55,772 nt of DNA from the NCBI GenBank assembly GCA_948466345.1, contig CAOKAC010000011.1:1-55772 (forward strand), written 5' to 3'. Below, in pieces: positions 43,296 to 51,797 of the stretch (position 1 is its first letter; each line of letters starts with the position of its first letter). The translations under genes and the position numbers were made by a program. The notes under the pieces were generated by a model. It did no database searches and was not told the origin of the DNA. It was given only the letters and a program-made list of their open reading frames with translations. Origin of the DNA: an uncultured Clostridia bacterium (GTDB taxonomy: Bacteria; Bacillota; Clostridia; Oscillospirales; CAG-272).

Positions 43296-43316
43296 ATGCG
43301 TAACTTTTCTTGCTGA
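43296..43316 (+). CDS. Leader peptide MRNFSC upstream of the ABC-F gene
   Basis: A six-codon reading frame (ATG CGT AAC TTT TCT TGC TGA) with a strong GGAGAGG ribosome site five bases upstream. It lies at the 5' end of a long leader that ends in an intrinsic terminator before an antibiotic-resistance-type ABC-F gene, the layout of ribosome-mediated attenuation. Expression is inferred. Confidence 0.6.
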   Translation: MRNFSC

Positions 43317-43434
43317 ATTTTTAGGGACGAGAGAGGCAGACTTTTGTCTACGGCCTTTTGCTGCGTCCTGGCAGGAAAGTTTTCATGGATCCCTGATCAT
43401 AGGCGCAGTGGCAGTGTATTGTTGCAGTATGCTT

Positions 43435-43473
43435 ATAGGTGTAGAAAAGGAAACTTTTCTGCACCTATTTTTT
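43435..43473 (+). promoter_or_regulatory. Transcription attenuator of the ABC-F gene
   Basis: ATAGGTGTAGAAAAG / CTTTTCTGCACCTAT (15 bp, one wobble) with a GAAA loop and a following T run form an intrinsic terminator only about 18 bases before the ABC-F start codon. It would block transcription unless an upstream event prevents its folding. Confidence 0.8.
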
Positions 43474-43490
43474 ATTTACGGAGGGATACA

Positions 43491-44966
43491 ATGTCGCTGA
43501 TACAAGTGAAAAATTTGACCTTTGCCTATGATGGCAGCTACGATTTGATTTTTAATGATGTTTCTTTTCAAATTGACACAGATTGGAAAATTGGATGCAT
43601 TGGCCGCAACGGACAAGGAAAAACAACATTTCTGCGTTTGCTGATGGGAGATTATTCTTATAAGGGAAGTATATTAAAATCTGTTTCTTTTGACTATTTT
43701 CCCTATTCGGTACAGGATACCACTATAGATACGCTGTCTGTGATAGAAGAAATCACGGACGCACCCCTTTGGAAAATTCGGCGGGAGCTTTCATATTTAG
43801 GCGTGTCAGAGGAGGTTTTATATCGCTCCCTTGAGACACTCAGCAATGGAGAACAGACAAAAATCTTACTGGCAGCACTATTTTTGAATGAAGATCGGTT
43901 TCTTTTGATCGACGAACCGACGAATCATTTAGACTTGGAAGGACGGAAAACGGTTGAGCAATATCTTCAGAGAAAAAAGGGATTTATCCTTGTTTCTCAT
44001 GATAGATGCCTTTTAGACGGATGCGTGGATCATATTCTTTCTATAGGCAAAACAAGTATTGAAATACAAAAAGGAAATTTTTCGTCTTGGCAGGAGAACA
44101 AAGAGAGACAGGATCAATATGAAATGGCGGAAAATGAAAAGCTGAAGAGAGAAATTCGTGATCTTACAGAAGCAGCAAGACGCACTGCTGCTTGGTCTGA
44201 TAAAGTGGAAAAAAGTAAATACCAGTCTTTGAATTCCGGACTGCGTCCGGATCGTGGATATATCGGTCATAAGTCTGCTAAGATGATGCAGCGCTCCAAG
44301 GCTGCAGAAAGAAGAATAGAGCGTGCCGCTGAAGAAAAATCCACTCTTTTAAAAAATATTGAAACTGCAGAGGATTTGAAGCTAACTACTCTGCGCTATC
44401 GTAAGGATTTACTGGTTCAGATACGAAATCTCTCCATTAACTACGGAGAACGACGAATATGCGACGATGTGACGTTTGAAATACAGCAAGGGGATCGTAT
44501 CGCTTTGCAGGGAGAGAACGGAAGCGGAAAAAGCAGCATAATAAAGCTTCTTTTGGGAATGGATGTGCCTTTTTCGGGGAATGTTCATATAGAAAGTGGA
44601 CTGCAAATTTCATATGTGCCCCAGGACGCTGGTTTTCTTTCAGGAGATATGAAATCCTTTACAGCAAAATACGATTTAAACGAAACATTGTTTAAAACAA
44701 TTTTACGCAAATTGGGTTTTGAACGCCAGCAATTTGAAAAGGATCTACAAATGCTTAGTGCAGGGCAAAAGAAAAAAGTGCTTCTTGCAAAAAGCTTATG
44801 TAAAAAAGCGCATTTATATATATGGGATGAGCCACTAAATTATATAGACGTGCTGTCCAGAATACAGCTTGAAAATTTGCTGCTGGAGTATGCGCCTACG
44901 TTACTTTTTGTAGAACATGACCGAGTTTTTACAGAAAAAATAGCTACAAAGATTATGCATTTATAA
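43491..44966 (+). CDS. ABC-F ribosomal protection protein (Lsa/Vga-like)
   Basis: A 491-residue protein with two ATP-binding cassettes and no membrane segments. The first cassette has GRNGQGKTT, LSNGEQTK and FLLIDEPTNHLD; a charged linker of about 80 residues (NKERQDQYEMAENEKLKREI, RRTAAWSDKVEKSK) follows; the second has GENGSGKSS, LSAGQKKKV and LYIWDEPLNYID. The opening SLIQVKNLTFAYDGSYDLIF and the overall length fit the antibiotic-resistance ABC-F group that dislodges lincosamides, streptogramin A or pleuromutilins from the ribosome. GGAGGG precedes ATG 43491. The leader suggests induction by ribosome-targeting drugs. The drug range cannot be read from sequence. Confidence 0.9.
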   Translation: MSLIQVKNLTFAYDGSYDLIFNDVSFQIDTDWKIGCIGRNGQGKTTFLRLLMGDYSYKGSILKSVSFDYFPYSVQDTTIDTLSVIEEITDAPLWKIRRELSYLGVSEEVLYRSLETLSNGEQTKILLAALFLNEDRFLLIDEPTNHLDLEGRKTVEQYLQRKKGFILVSHDRCLLDGCVDHILSIGKTSIEIQKGNFSSWQENKERQDQYEMAENEKLKREIRDLTEAARRTAAWSDKVEKSKYQSLNSGLRPDRGYIGHKSAKMMQRSKAAERRIERAAEEKSTLLKNIETAEDLKLTTLRYRKDLLVQIRNLSINYGERRICDDVTFEIQQGDRIALQGENGSGKSSIIKLLLGMDVPFSGNVHIESGLQISYVPQDAGFLSGDMKSFTAKYDLNETLFKTILRKLGFERQQFEKDLQMLSAGQKKKVLLAKSLCKKAHLYIWDEPLNYIDVLSRIQLENLLLEYAPTLLFVEHDRVFTEKIATKIMHL

Positions 44967-45019
44967 AGATTTATAAATATGCAAATTACATATTTTGCAC
45001 AAAATATTTAAAAGCACTA

Positions 45020-45048
45020 TTGATTTTATTGTTAAAATATGCTATAGT
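45020..45048 (+). promoter_or_regulatory. Promoter of glnA
   Basis: TTGATT (45020-45025), a 17-bp spacer, and TATAGT (45043-45048), about 55 bases upstream of the start. Confidence 0.65.
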
Positions 45049-45104
45049 TAAGATACCGTATATGCGTATAGGGTTGTACAAATTTAGCAAAATGGAGGGG
45101 TTAT

Positions 45105-46535
45105 ATGTTTAAAAGCTTAGGTGAAGCAAAGGCCTTCTGTGCTGAAAAGGAAATAAAAATGGTCGATTTTATGATGATCGATTTGAATGGACGCTGGCGT
45201 CATCTGACGATGCCTGTGGACAGGCTAACAGAAGATACGTTCACCAGCGGAATCGGTTTTGACGGTTCCAATTATGGCTTTGCACCAGTGGAAAGCAGCG
45301 ATATGGTGTTTATACCCAATCTTTCTACCGCTTATGTAGACGATTTTGCTCAGGTTCCTACTCTTGCAATGATTGGGGATGTGTTTGTAATCGATTTTCC
45401 CGACAATCGACGTTTTGACCAGGATCCCCGCAATGTGGCACTCCATGCACAGGAGCATATGCAGAAGCTGGGCATTGCCGATGAAATGCGGATCGGGCCA
45501 GAATTTGAGTTCCATATATTTGATCATGTGAGCTACGATGTCCAGCCCAATATGGCCAAATATCATATCGATACGGAGCAGGCAGAATGGAATACCGGTG
45601 ACGAATCTTATAACTTAGGATATAAAATGCCTCAAAAGGGCGGCTATCACATGGCACCTCCGATGGATACCTTGAGTGATTTCCGTTCCAAAGTAACCAT
45701 GCTGATGGAAAATCAGGGAATCCAGGTAAAATACCATCATCATGAGGTAGGCGGCCCTGGACAATTGGAGATTGAAGTGGAATTCGGCAGCATGTTGGAA
45801 ATGGCAGACAAGACTATGATGACAAAATATCTAATAAAAAATGCCGCCTTTGCCGAAGGGAAGACTGCAACCTTTATGCCGAAGCCTATTTACGGGGAGG
45901 CCGGAAACGGAATGCATGTGCATATGCATCTGTTTAAAGATGGAAAGCCCCTGTTTTATGATGCGAACGGTTATTCTCAATTGAGTGATGCCGCTCTTTA
46001 TTTTATCGGTGGTCTTCTCACCCATGCAAGAGCGCTGTGCGCGTTTACCAATCCCAGCACAAATTCTTACAAACGTCTGGTTCCTGGATATGAAGCGCCG
46101 GTAACCATTGGATATGCCACTTCCAACCGCAGCAGTGTGATTCGGATTCCTGCATATGCAAAGAATCCCAACGTCAAGCGATTTGAATTGCGTTCTCCTG
46201 ACGGTACCTGTAACCCATATTATGCTTACGCGGCGATTTTAATGGCTGGACTGGACGGGATTCAAAAGAAAATTGACCCGCAGAGGGAAGGGTTCGGCCC
46301 ATATGATTTTAACCTGTATCATTTGAGTCCAGAAGAACAAAAGAAGATTCGACAGCTGCCCCGGTCACTAGACGAGGCATTAGATGCCCTAGAAGCAGAC
46401 TACGCTTTTCTAACAGCGGGCGGTGTTTTTCCGCAGCGGCTTATCGATATTTGGATTGAGAACAAGCGTGCAGATGCGGCGCGTTACAATCAGCTTCCCC
46501 AGCCGGTGGAATTTGATATGTATTATGATCTGTAG
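45105..46535 (+). CDS. glnA: Glutamine synthetase, type I
   Basis: A 476-residue enzyme making glutamine from glutamate and ammonia. The beta-grasp start VDFMMIDLNGRWRHLTMP is followed by GIGFDGSNYGFAPVESSDM, IGPEFEFHIFD, the KYHHHEVGGPGQLEIEVEF block, the ATP-binding KPIYGEAGNGMHVHMHLF, NSYKRLVPGYEAPV, and RIPAYAKNPNVKRFELRSPDGTCNPY. NLYHLSPEE corresponds to the loop that carries the adenylylation tyrosine in enteric enzymes. Monocistronic, with its own promoter and terminator. Confidence 0.98.
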   Translation: MFKSLGEAKAFCAEKEIKMVDFMMIDLNGRWRHLTMPVDRLTEDTFTSGIGFDGSNYGFAPVESSDMVFIPNLSTAYVDDFAQVPTLAMIGDVFVIDFPDNRRFDQDPRNVALHAQEHMQKLGIADEMRIGPEFEFHIFDHVSYDVQPNMAKYHIDTEQAEWNTGDESYNLGYKMPQKGGYHMAPPMDTLSDFRSKVTMLMENQGIQVKYHHHEVGGPGQLEIEVEFGSMLEMADKTMMTKYLIKNAAFAEGKTATFMPKPIYGEAGNGMHVHMHLFKDGKPLFYDANGYSQLSDAALYFIGGLLTHARALCAFTNPSTNSYKRLVPGYEAPVTIGYATSNRSSVIRIPAYAKNPNVKRFELRSPDGTCNPYYAYAAILMAGLDGIQKKIDPQREGFGPYDFNLYHLSPEEQKKIRQLPRSLDEALDALEADYAFLTAGGVFPQRLIDIWIENKRADAARYNQLPQPVEFDMYYDL

Positions 46536-46536
46536 T

Positions 46537-46574
46537 AAAAAACCTGCTGAAACTTAGATTTCAGCAGGTTTTTT
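46537..46574 (+). terminator. Terminator of glnA
   Basis: Perfect 16-bp arms AAAAAACCTGCTGAAA / TTTCAGCAGGTTTTTT with a 6-base loop. Confidence 0.9.
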
Positions 46575-46585
46575 AATCCTTATTG

Positions 46586-46614
46586 TTGCTTTTTATTATT
46601 ATTTTTCCTATAAT
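46586..46614 (+). promoter_or_regulatory. Promoter of the ulaE sugar operon
   Basis: TTGCTT (46586-46591), a 17-bp spacer, and TATAAT (46609-46614). Confidence 0.7.
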
Positions 46615-46654
46615 ATGTTTAGATAGTGAGATTTTGTCTTGAATAGGAGAATAT

Positions 46655-47476
46655 ATGAAAACGAATGTTTTGGGATTATACGAAAAGTCTATGCCGGATA
46701 CCCTTACCTTTCGGGAAAAGTTAAATCTGGCAGGAGAGGCTGGCTACGATGCGCTGGAAATGAGTATAGACGAATCAGACGCTAAACTGGAACGTTTAAA
46801 TTGGTCCCGTGCGGAACGCGCTTCTTTATTATCTGATACGCGTGAGATTGGAATCTATATCAACACGATTTGTTTGAGTGGCCATCGTAAGTTTCCTTTA
46901 GGCAGCAATGATCCGGAAATGGCGGCGCGCAGTATGGAAATTATGGAAGGCGCTATTAACTTGGCGTATGACCTAGGTGCACATATTATTCAACTTGCCG
47001 GATACGATGTATACTATGAGCCGTCGGACGAAAGCACGAAAAAGCGCTTTGCCGAAAATCTTGCAAGATCAGTTGAAATGGCGTCCACCCGGGGAATTAT
47101 TTTGGCGATGGAAACCATGGAAAATGATTTTATGAATACGATTGAAAAGGCAATGGTATATGTCCGCCAAATACAGTCTCCTTATTTAAAGGTTTATCCG
47201 GATATTGGCAATGTTACAAATGCTACTGATGATGTAATCCGCGATATTCGTTGTGGGGCTGGGCACATTGCCGCTGCACATTTAAAGGAAACCGTTCCTG
47301 GAGTATACCGAAATATGCGCTTTGGCGAGGGACGGGTGGATTTTGCCAAGGCAACAGAAGAACTAAAGCATCAAGGTGTACATATGTATACGGCTGAGTT
47401 TTGGCATTTAGATAAGGACGACTGGCGTACTGAACTGCGGCGTGCTCATGATTTTTTGCGGCCATATCTACAATAA
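46655..47476 (+). CDS. ulaE: L-ribulose-5-phosphate 3-epimerase (UlaE/SgaU type)
   Basis: A 273-residue TIM-barrel epimerase interconverting L-xylulose-5-phosphate and L-ribulose-5-phosphate. The opening LGLYEKSMPDTLTFREKLNLAGEAGYDALEMSIDESDAKLERLNW is highly typical. Metal ligands are expected in AMETME, YPDIGNVTN and AHLKET, with a glutamate in YTAEFWH. It heads the operon with a kinase and AraD, which follow within a few bases of each other. Confidence 0.95.
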   Translation: MKTNVLGLYEKSMPDTLTFREKLNLAGEAGYDALEMSIDESDAKLERLNWSRAERASLLSDTREIGIYINTICLSGHRKFPLGSNDPEMAARSMEIMEGAINLAYDLGAHIIQLAGYDVYYEPSDESTKKRFAENLARSVEMASTRGIILAMETMENDFMNTIEKAMVYVRQIQSPYLKVYPDIGNVTNATDDVIRDIRCGAGHIAAAHLKETVPGVYRNMRFGEGRVDFAKATEELKHQGVHMYTAEFWHLDKDDWRTELRRAHDFLRPYLQ

Positions 47477-47491
47477 GAAAGGGAATTATAT

Positions 47492-48985
47492 ATGCTGTAT
47501 TTCATGGGTATAGATAATGGCGGCACAAATACGAAGGCTGCTGTATTTGATCAGAACGGAAACGAAATTGCGGCATCGTCTCAGAATACTCCTTTGCTTG
47601 TTCCCCGCGAGGGATTTAATGAACGGGATATGCAGGAACTTTGGAAGGCTACTGCAACGGCTATTCGGGGTGCAATAGAAAAGAGTGGGGTTTGTTCTTC
47701 TGAAATCGTTGGTGTTGGCTGTACCGGTCATGGAAAGGGACTATATCTTTGGGGAAAGGACGACCGGCCTGCCTACCATGCTGTTGCATCTACGGACAGG
47801 CGCGGGGTCGAATATGTTGAAAAGTGGTACGCAGACGGTACTGCCAGACAAGCAGAAGCACTGTCCCTTCAACCTGTTGGTGAATCCCAGCCAGTCGCGA
47901 TTCTTGCTTGGATAAAAGAGCACCGTCCAGAGGTATTTCAAAATATCCGTTGGATTTTTGAAGCGAAAGATTTTATCCGGTTTATGCTCACAGGAAAGGC
48001 AATGGCAGAGGTTACGGATTACTCAGGCACTGGATTTATGAATTTACATACAAAAAGTTATGATCGTGCTTTGCTGGAACTGTTTGGCCTAAATGCAATC
48101 TTTGAGGCACTGCCTCCCCTTTGCCAGTCTTATGATTTATGCGGAACTGTCACCGAAGCAGCTGCCCGAGATACGGGGCTGTCTGTCGGAACACCGGTTT
48201 GCGGCGGCATGTTTGATATTGATGCGTGTGCGATTGCTATGGATATCAGTACACCCAATCGGCTTTGTATGATCACAGGTACGTGGAGCATAAATGAATA
48301 TATTTCAAAGACGCCTGTTTATCCGGCCCTTACAACACGCAATTCATTATTCTGCATTCCGGGATATTATTTGATTGAACAAAGCAGTCCCACCTCATCC
48401 GGTAATTTGGAATGGTTTATCAATAATTTTATCCCTGAGGCCGTGAATTCTGATATAGACAAAAAACAACTTTACCGGCAGATAGATGGTGAGGTGGATG
48501 CCTTACTGCCGCAGGACAGCAATATTCTATTTTTACCGTTTCTTTACGGTACCTATGATGAGAAATGCGCATCTTCTGCTTTTGTAGGTATGACAAACTA
48601 TCACACCCGCGGACATATGCTTCGGGCGATTTTTGAGGGTGTGTGTTTTTCTCATCTGCATCATATTGAAGCTTTGCTGCAGCATCGAACTACGCCGGAA
48701 GCAATTCGGATGACAGGTGGAGCCGCAAATTCCAGTGTTTGGGTGCAAATGTTTGCAGATATAATCGGTATGCCGATTGAGGTAGTAAAGACGAAGGAAC
48801 CTGGTGCGCTAGGCTGTGCAATGGCTGCCGCTGTGGCCGCAGGTGTTTATTCGGATTATGAGAGCGCCGCAGAAAATATGGTAAGGGTATCCGCAACATT
48901 CGTTCCCCGAAAAGAAAATGCAGATATTTACAGAAAAAAATATGAGCGTTATTGTCGCCTGATTACTCTGTTGGGACAGCAGTGA
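47492..48985 (+). CDS. FGGY-family carbohydrate kinase, likely L-xylulose kinase
   Basis: A 497-residue two-domain sugar kinase. The N-terminal ATPase fold begins MGIDNGGTNTKAAVFDQNG, with the sugar-binding GVGCTGHGKGLYLWG, the DYSGTGFMNL segment, and the C-terminal ATP-binding MTGGAANSSVWVQMFADIIGMPIEVV. Its placement between UlaE and AraD suggests phosphorylation of L-xylulose (or 3-keto-L-gulonate) to the substrate of UlaE. The specificity is inferred from neighbours and general resemblance to LyxK. Confidence 0.88.
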   Translation: MLYFMGIDNGGTNTKAAVFDQNGNEIAASSQNTPLLVPREGFNERDMQELWKATATAIRGAIEKSGVCSSEIVGVGCTGHGKGLYLWGKDDRPAYHAVASTDRRGVEYVEKWYADGTARQAEALSLQPVGESQPVAILAWIKEHRPEVFQNIRWIFEAKDFIRFMLTGKAMAEVTDYSGTGFMNLHTKSYDRALLELFGLNAIFEALPPLCQSYDLCGTVTEAAARDTGLSVGTPVCGGMFDIDACAIAMDISTPNRLCMITGTWSINEYISKTPVYPALTTRNSLFCIPGYYLIEQSSPTSSGNLEWFINNFIPEAVNSDIDKKQLYRQIDGEVDALLPQDSNILFLPFLYGTYDEKCASSAFVGMTNYHTRGHMLRAIFEGVCFSHLHHIEALLQHRTTPEAIRMTGGAANSSVWVQMFADIIGMPIEVVKTKEPGALGCAMAAAVAAGVYSDYESAAENMVRVSATFVPRKENADIYRKKYERYCRLITLLGQQ

Positions 48986-49012
48986 TTACTTGTGCGTAAA
49001 AAGGAGAAAATT

Positions 49013-49705
49013 ATGTTAGAACAATTGAAAGAAGAAGTGTTTGCCGCGAATATGTGCCTTCCTAAATATGGATTGGTTACTTTTACTTGGGGAAATGTTT
49101 CTGGAATTGATAGAGAAAAGGAACTGGTGGTAATTAAACCGTCCGGCGTCAGCTATGAAGAAATGCGTGCGCAGGATATGGTTGTCGTTTCCCTGGAAAG
49201 CGGCTGCGTGGTGGAAGGGGAACTGAATCCTTCTTCCGATACGCCGACACATCTGGAGCTTTATCGCCATTTTCCTACGATAGGCGGTGTAGTTCACACC
49301 CATTCCAGATGGGCGACCTCGTGGGCACAGGCTGGCAGAGGCATTTCGGCATATGGCACGACTCATGGCGACTATTTTTATGGTGAGATTCCATGTACGC
49401 GAAAAATGACTCCTGCGGAAATTGCAGACGCATATGAAAAAAATACTGGGCTGGTTGTGACAGAGACTTTTCAAGATAAAAACTTTGCGGAGATTCCAGC
49501 GGTATTGGTGCACAGTCATGGCCCGTTTACATGGGGAAAGGATTCGCATGAAGCAGTACACAACGCTGTTGTGTTGGAGGAATTGGCCATGATGGCTTAT
49601 TATACAGAGCAAATGGGACAAACCAAGCCGATGCAGAAGGAGCTTTTGGACAAACACTTTTTGCGTAAGCACGGAAGCGGCGCTTACTATGGGCAAAAAA
49701 AATAA
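49013..49705 (+). CDS. araD: L-ribulose-5-phosphate 4-epimerase
   Basis: A 230-residue class II aldolase-fold zinc enzyme converting L-ribulose-5-phosphate to D-xylulose-5-phosphate. Hallmarks are [39 protein letters not shown], the zinc ligands in [16 protein letters not shown], and [14 protein letters not shown] 49013 follows AAAAGGAGA. It completes the three-step route with UlaE and the kinase. Confidence 0.95.
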   Translation: MLEQLKEEVFAANMCLPKYGLVTFTWGNVSGIDREKELVVIKPSGVSYEEMRAQDMVVVSLESGCVVEGELNPSSDTPTHLELYRHFPTIGGVVHTHSRWATSWAQAGRGISAYGTTHGDYFYGEIPCTRKMTPAEIADAYEKNTGLVVTETFQDKNFAEIPAVLVHSHGPFTWGKDSHEAVHNAVVLEELAMMAYYTEQMGQTKPMQKELLDKHFLRKHGSGAYYGQKK

Positions 49706-49724
49706 GAATGGGAAAGGGAATACC

Positions 49725-51089
49725 ATGGCATTTCGAGAAGACTTTTTGTGGGGTGTAGGCACTTCCGCATACCAAATTGAAGGCGCGGCGGCGGAGGATG
49801 GCAGAAGTCCCTCCGTGTGGGATCAATATTGTCATGAGGAAGGCGGACATATCAAATGCGGCCACACCGGGGACATCGCATGTGACCATTATCATCGATA
49901 TAAAGAAGACGTGGAATTGATGCGGCAGTTGGGAATCAAATCCTATCGTTTTTCTCTTTCCTGGAGCAGAATTCTGCCTAACGGTATTGGCGCTGTGAAT
50001 CAAAAGGGAATCGACTTTTACAATAACCTAATCGACGCGCTGCTGGAGAATGGAATTACTCCATGTATCACACTTTTTCATTGGGATTACCCCTATGAAT
50101 TGCAGAAAAAGGGCGCTTGGCTCAATCCGGAAAGTGCAGACTGGTTTGCATACTATACTGAAGTGGTGGCAAAGGCGTTTGGAGACCGGGTAAAATGGTT
50201 TATTACGTTGAATGAGCCACAGTGCTTTCTCGGTATGGGATATTATGATGGCTGCAACGCGCCTGGAAAACGCCATAGCTTGGAAGATATGGCGCTGATG
50301 CTTCACAACATGTTTTTGGCGCATGGAAAATCTGTAATAACGATTCGCAAGTATGTACACGATGCAAAGGTGGGATATGCGCCTACCTGTGGTGTAAATA
50401 TGCCTCTTACCAACAGCGCGGCGGATATTGCGGCTGCGAAGAAACAGTACCTCAGTATAGATCCTGCAGCCTGGATTTGGAATGTGGTGTTGTGGAGCGA
50501 TCCGATTGTCCTGGGGCGGTATCCTGAGGAAGATCCTTTTTTTGCACAGCAATTTCGGCGGTATCTGCCTAAAAATTATGAGGATGATATGCAGATTATT
50601 TGTCAGCCGCTGGATTTTTATGGACAAAATATTTATAATGGTTCTCTCTGGCAGGCAGATGCGGCAGGAGAGCCTATGTGGACAGAAAATCCTGTAGGCA
50701 ATCCCAGAACGGCAAATGGATGGCCGGTGACGCCGGATGCTTTATATTGGGGGCCGAAATTCCTGTATGAACGGTATAAATTGCCGATTATGATTACGGA
50801 AAACGGACTATCCTGTCACGATATGGTTTCTCTGGATGGAAAAGTCCATGATCCTAACAGAATTGACTTTACACATCGATATCTGCAAGCTTTAAAGCGT
50901 GCTGCAAAAGAGGGAGTAGATATCATCGGATATTATCACTGGTCTCTTTTGGACAATTTTGAATGGGGGGCAGGATATACAGAGCGTTTTGGATTGGTAT
51001 ATGTAGACTATGCTACCCAGGAGCGGATCAAAAAAGATTCTTTTGATTGGTACCGCTCTGTGATTGAAGAAAACGGGGAATACCTGTAA
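49725..51089 (+). CDS. Glycoside hydrolase family 1 beta-glucosidase-type enzyme
   Basis: A 454-residue cytoplasmic GH1 retaining beta-glycosidase. The start FREDFLWGVGTSAYQIEGAAAEDGRSPSVWD is typical. The acid/base glutamate is in WFITLNEPQ, the nucleophile in IMITENGLS, and the C-terminal IIGYYHWSLLDNFEWGAGYTERFGLVYVDY completes the fold. It begins 20 bases after araD with AAAGGG ahead of ATG 49725, so it is probably the last gene of the sugar operon. Whether it prefers glucosides, galactosides or phospho-sugars cannot be told. Confidence 0.96.
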   Translation: MAFREDFLWGVGTSAYQIEGAAAEDGRSPSVWDQYCHEEGGHIKCGHTGDIACDHYHRYKEDVELMRQLGIKSYRFSLSWSRILPNGIGAVNQKGIDFYNNLIDALLENGITPCITLFHWDYPYELQKKGAWLNPESADWFAYYTEVVAKAFGDRVKWFITLNEPQCFLGMGYYDGCNAPGKRHSLEDMALMLHNMFLAHGKSVITIRKYVHDAKVGYAPTCGVNMPLTNSAADIAAAKKQYLSIDPAAWIWNVVLWSDPIVLGRYPEEDPFFAQQFRRYLPKNYEDDMQIICQPLDFYGQNIYNGSLWQADAAGEPMWTENPVGNPRTANGWPVTPDALYWGPKFLYERYKLPIMITENGLSCHDMVSLDGKVHDPNRIDFTHRYLQALKRAAKEGVDIIGYYHWSLLDNFEWGAGYTERFGLVYVDYATQERIKKDSFDWYRSVIEENGEYL

Positions 51090-51118
51090 ATTTGTAAAAA
51101 AGGAATGGTCGTTGCGTT

Positions 51119-51664
51119 ATGAAGAGGATGGCGCTGCTGCTAAGCTTGCTGCTTATAGGCTTATGTGTTGTCGGATGTGGAAAGGATGAAGAATCTGTAG
51201 GGGATGTGTCTCCTGGACTGGACATTGATACGACCACGCTGGAGGGCGATGCATTCACTTCTGCAGAGCTTTTAGCAAACAAGCTGACGGTTTTCAATGT
51301 TTGGGCGACTTGGTGTCCCCCTTGCGTGGCTGAATTGCCCCACCTGCAGAAAATCAGCCAGGATTTTCAAGACAAGGGCGTTGCAATTGTAGGTGTGCTG
51401 CAAGACGGTGTCACGGAACTTGGAGAAAAAGATACGAATGCAATTGCATCAGCGAAAACTTTGCTGCAAGACGCAGGGGCAAATTATACAGTGATTTTGC
51501 CGGATACTGCTTTGCAGCAGACCTTTATCCGTACCATGCAATATTTTCCCACTACATTTTTTGTAGATAGTGCGGGAAATATAATAAAAAAGGTAGAAGG
51601 GGCGAGGGATTATGAAGAATGGGGCAGGCTTGTCCAAGAAGCCCTTGAAGAGACAAACGGATAA
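51119..51664 (+). CDS. TlpA-like thioredoxin-fold lipoprotein
   Basis: A 181-residue extracytoplasmic thiol-disulfide protein. The signal ends in a lipobox (LCVVGC), and the thioredoxin-fold domain has NVWATWCPPCVAELPHLQKIS with the WCPPC active site and the cis-proline in YFPTTFFVDSAG. It is anchored on the outer membrane face, where it would reduce or oxidise protein thiols. Its end overlaps the small CXXC membrane protein by more than 50 bases, and that gene overlaps the 4Fe-4S membrane protein, so the three are tightly coupled. Confidence 0.95.
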   Translation: MKRMALLLSLLLIGLCVVGCGKDEESVGDVSPGLDIDTTTLEGDAFTSAELLANKLTVFNVWATWCPPCVAELPHLQKISQDFQDKGVAIVGVLQDGVTELGEKDTNAIASAKTLLQDAGANYTVILPDTALQQTFIRTMQYFPTTFFVDSAGNIIKKVEGARDYEEWGRLVQEALEETNG

Positions 51665-51797
51665 AGTATTGTTTCTTCAAATACTGCTTATTCTGGCTGG
51701 TATTTTAGCAATTGCGGCAGGAATTTGGAGGGATGAGGTGCGCACTGTATTTATGAAAGCAACTTATATATGTCTGGAGTGTATCGGAATTGGCTAA
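51612..51797 (+). CDS. Small CXXC membrane protein (CD1871A-like)
   Basis: A 61-residue protein with one membrane helix (VLFLQILLILAGILAIAAGIW), ending in ATYICLECIGIG with a CLEC (CXXC) motif next to the membrane. It resembles the small clostridial proteins named after CD1871A of C. difficile. GAGGG precedes ATG 51612, which lies inside the TlpA-like gene. The start of the next gene lies inside its end. A role as a thiol relay between the TlpA-like protein and the polyferredoxin is inferred. Confidence 0.75.
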   Translation: MKNGAGLSKKPLKRQTDKVLFLQILLILAGILAIAAGIWRDEVRTVFMKATYICLECIGIG

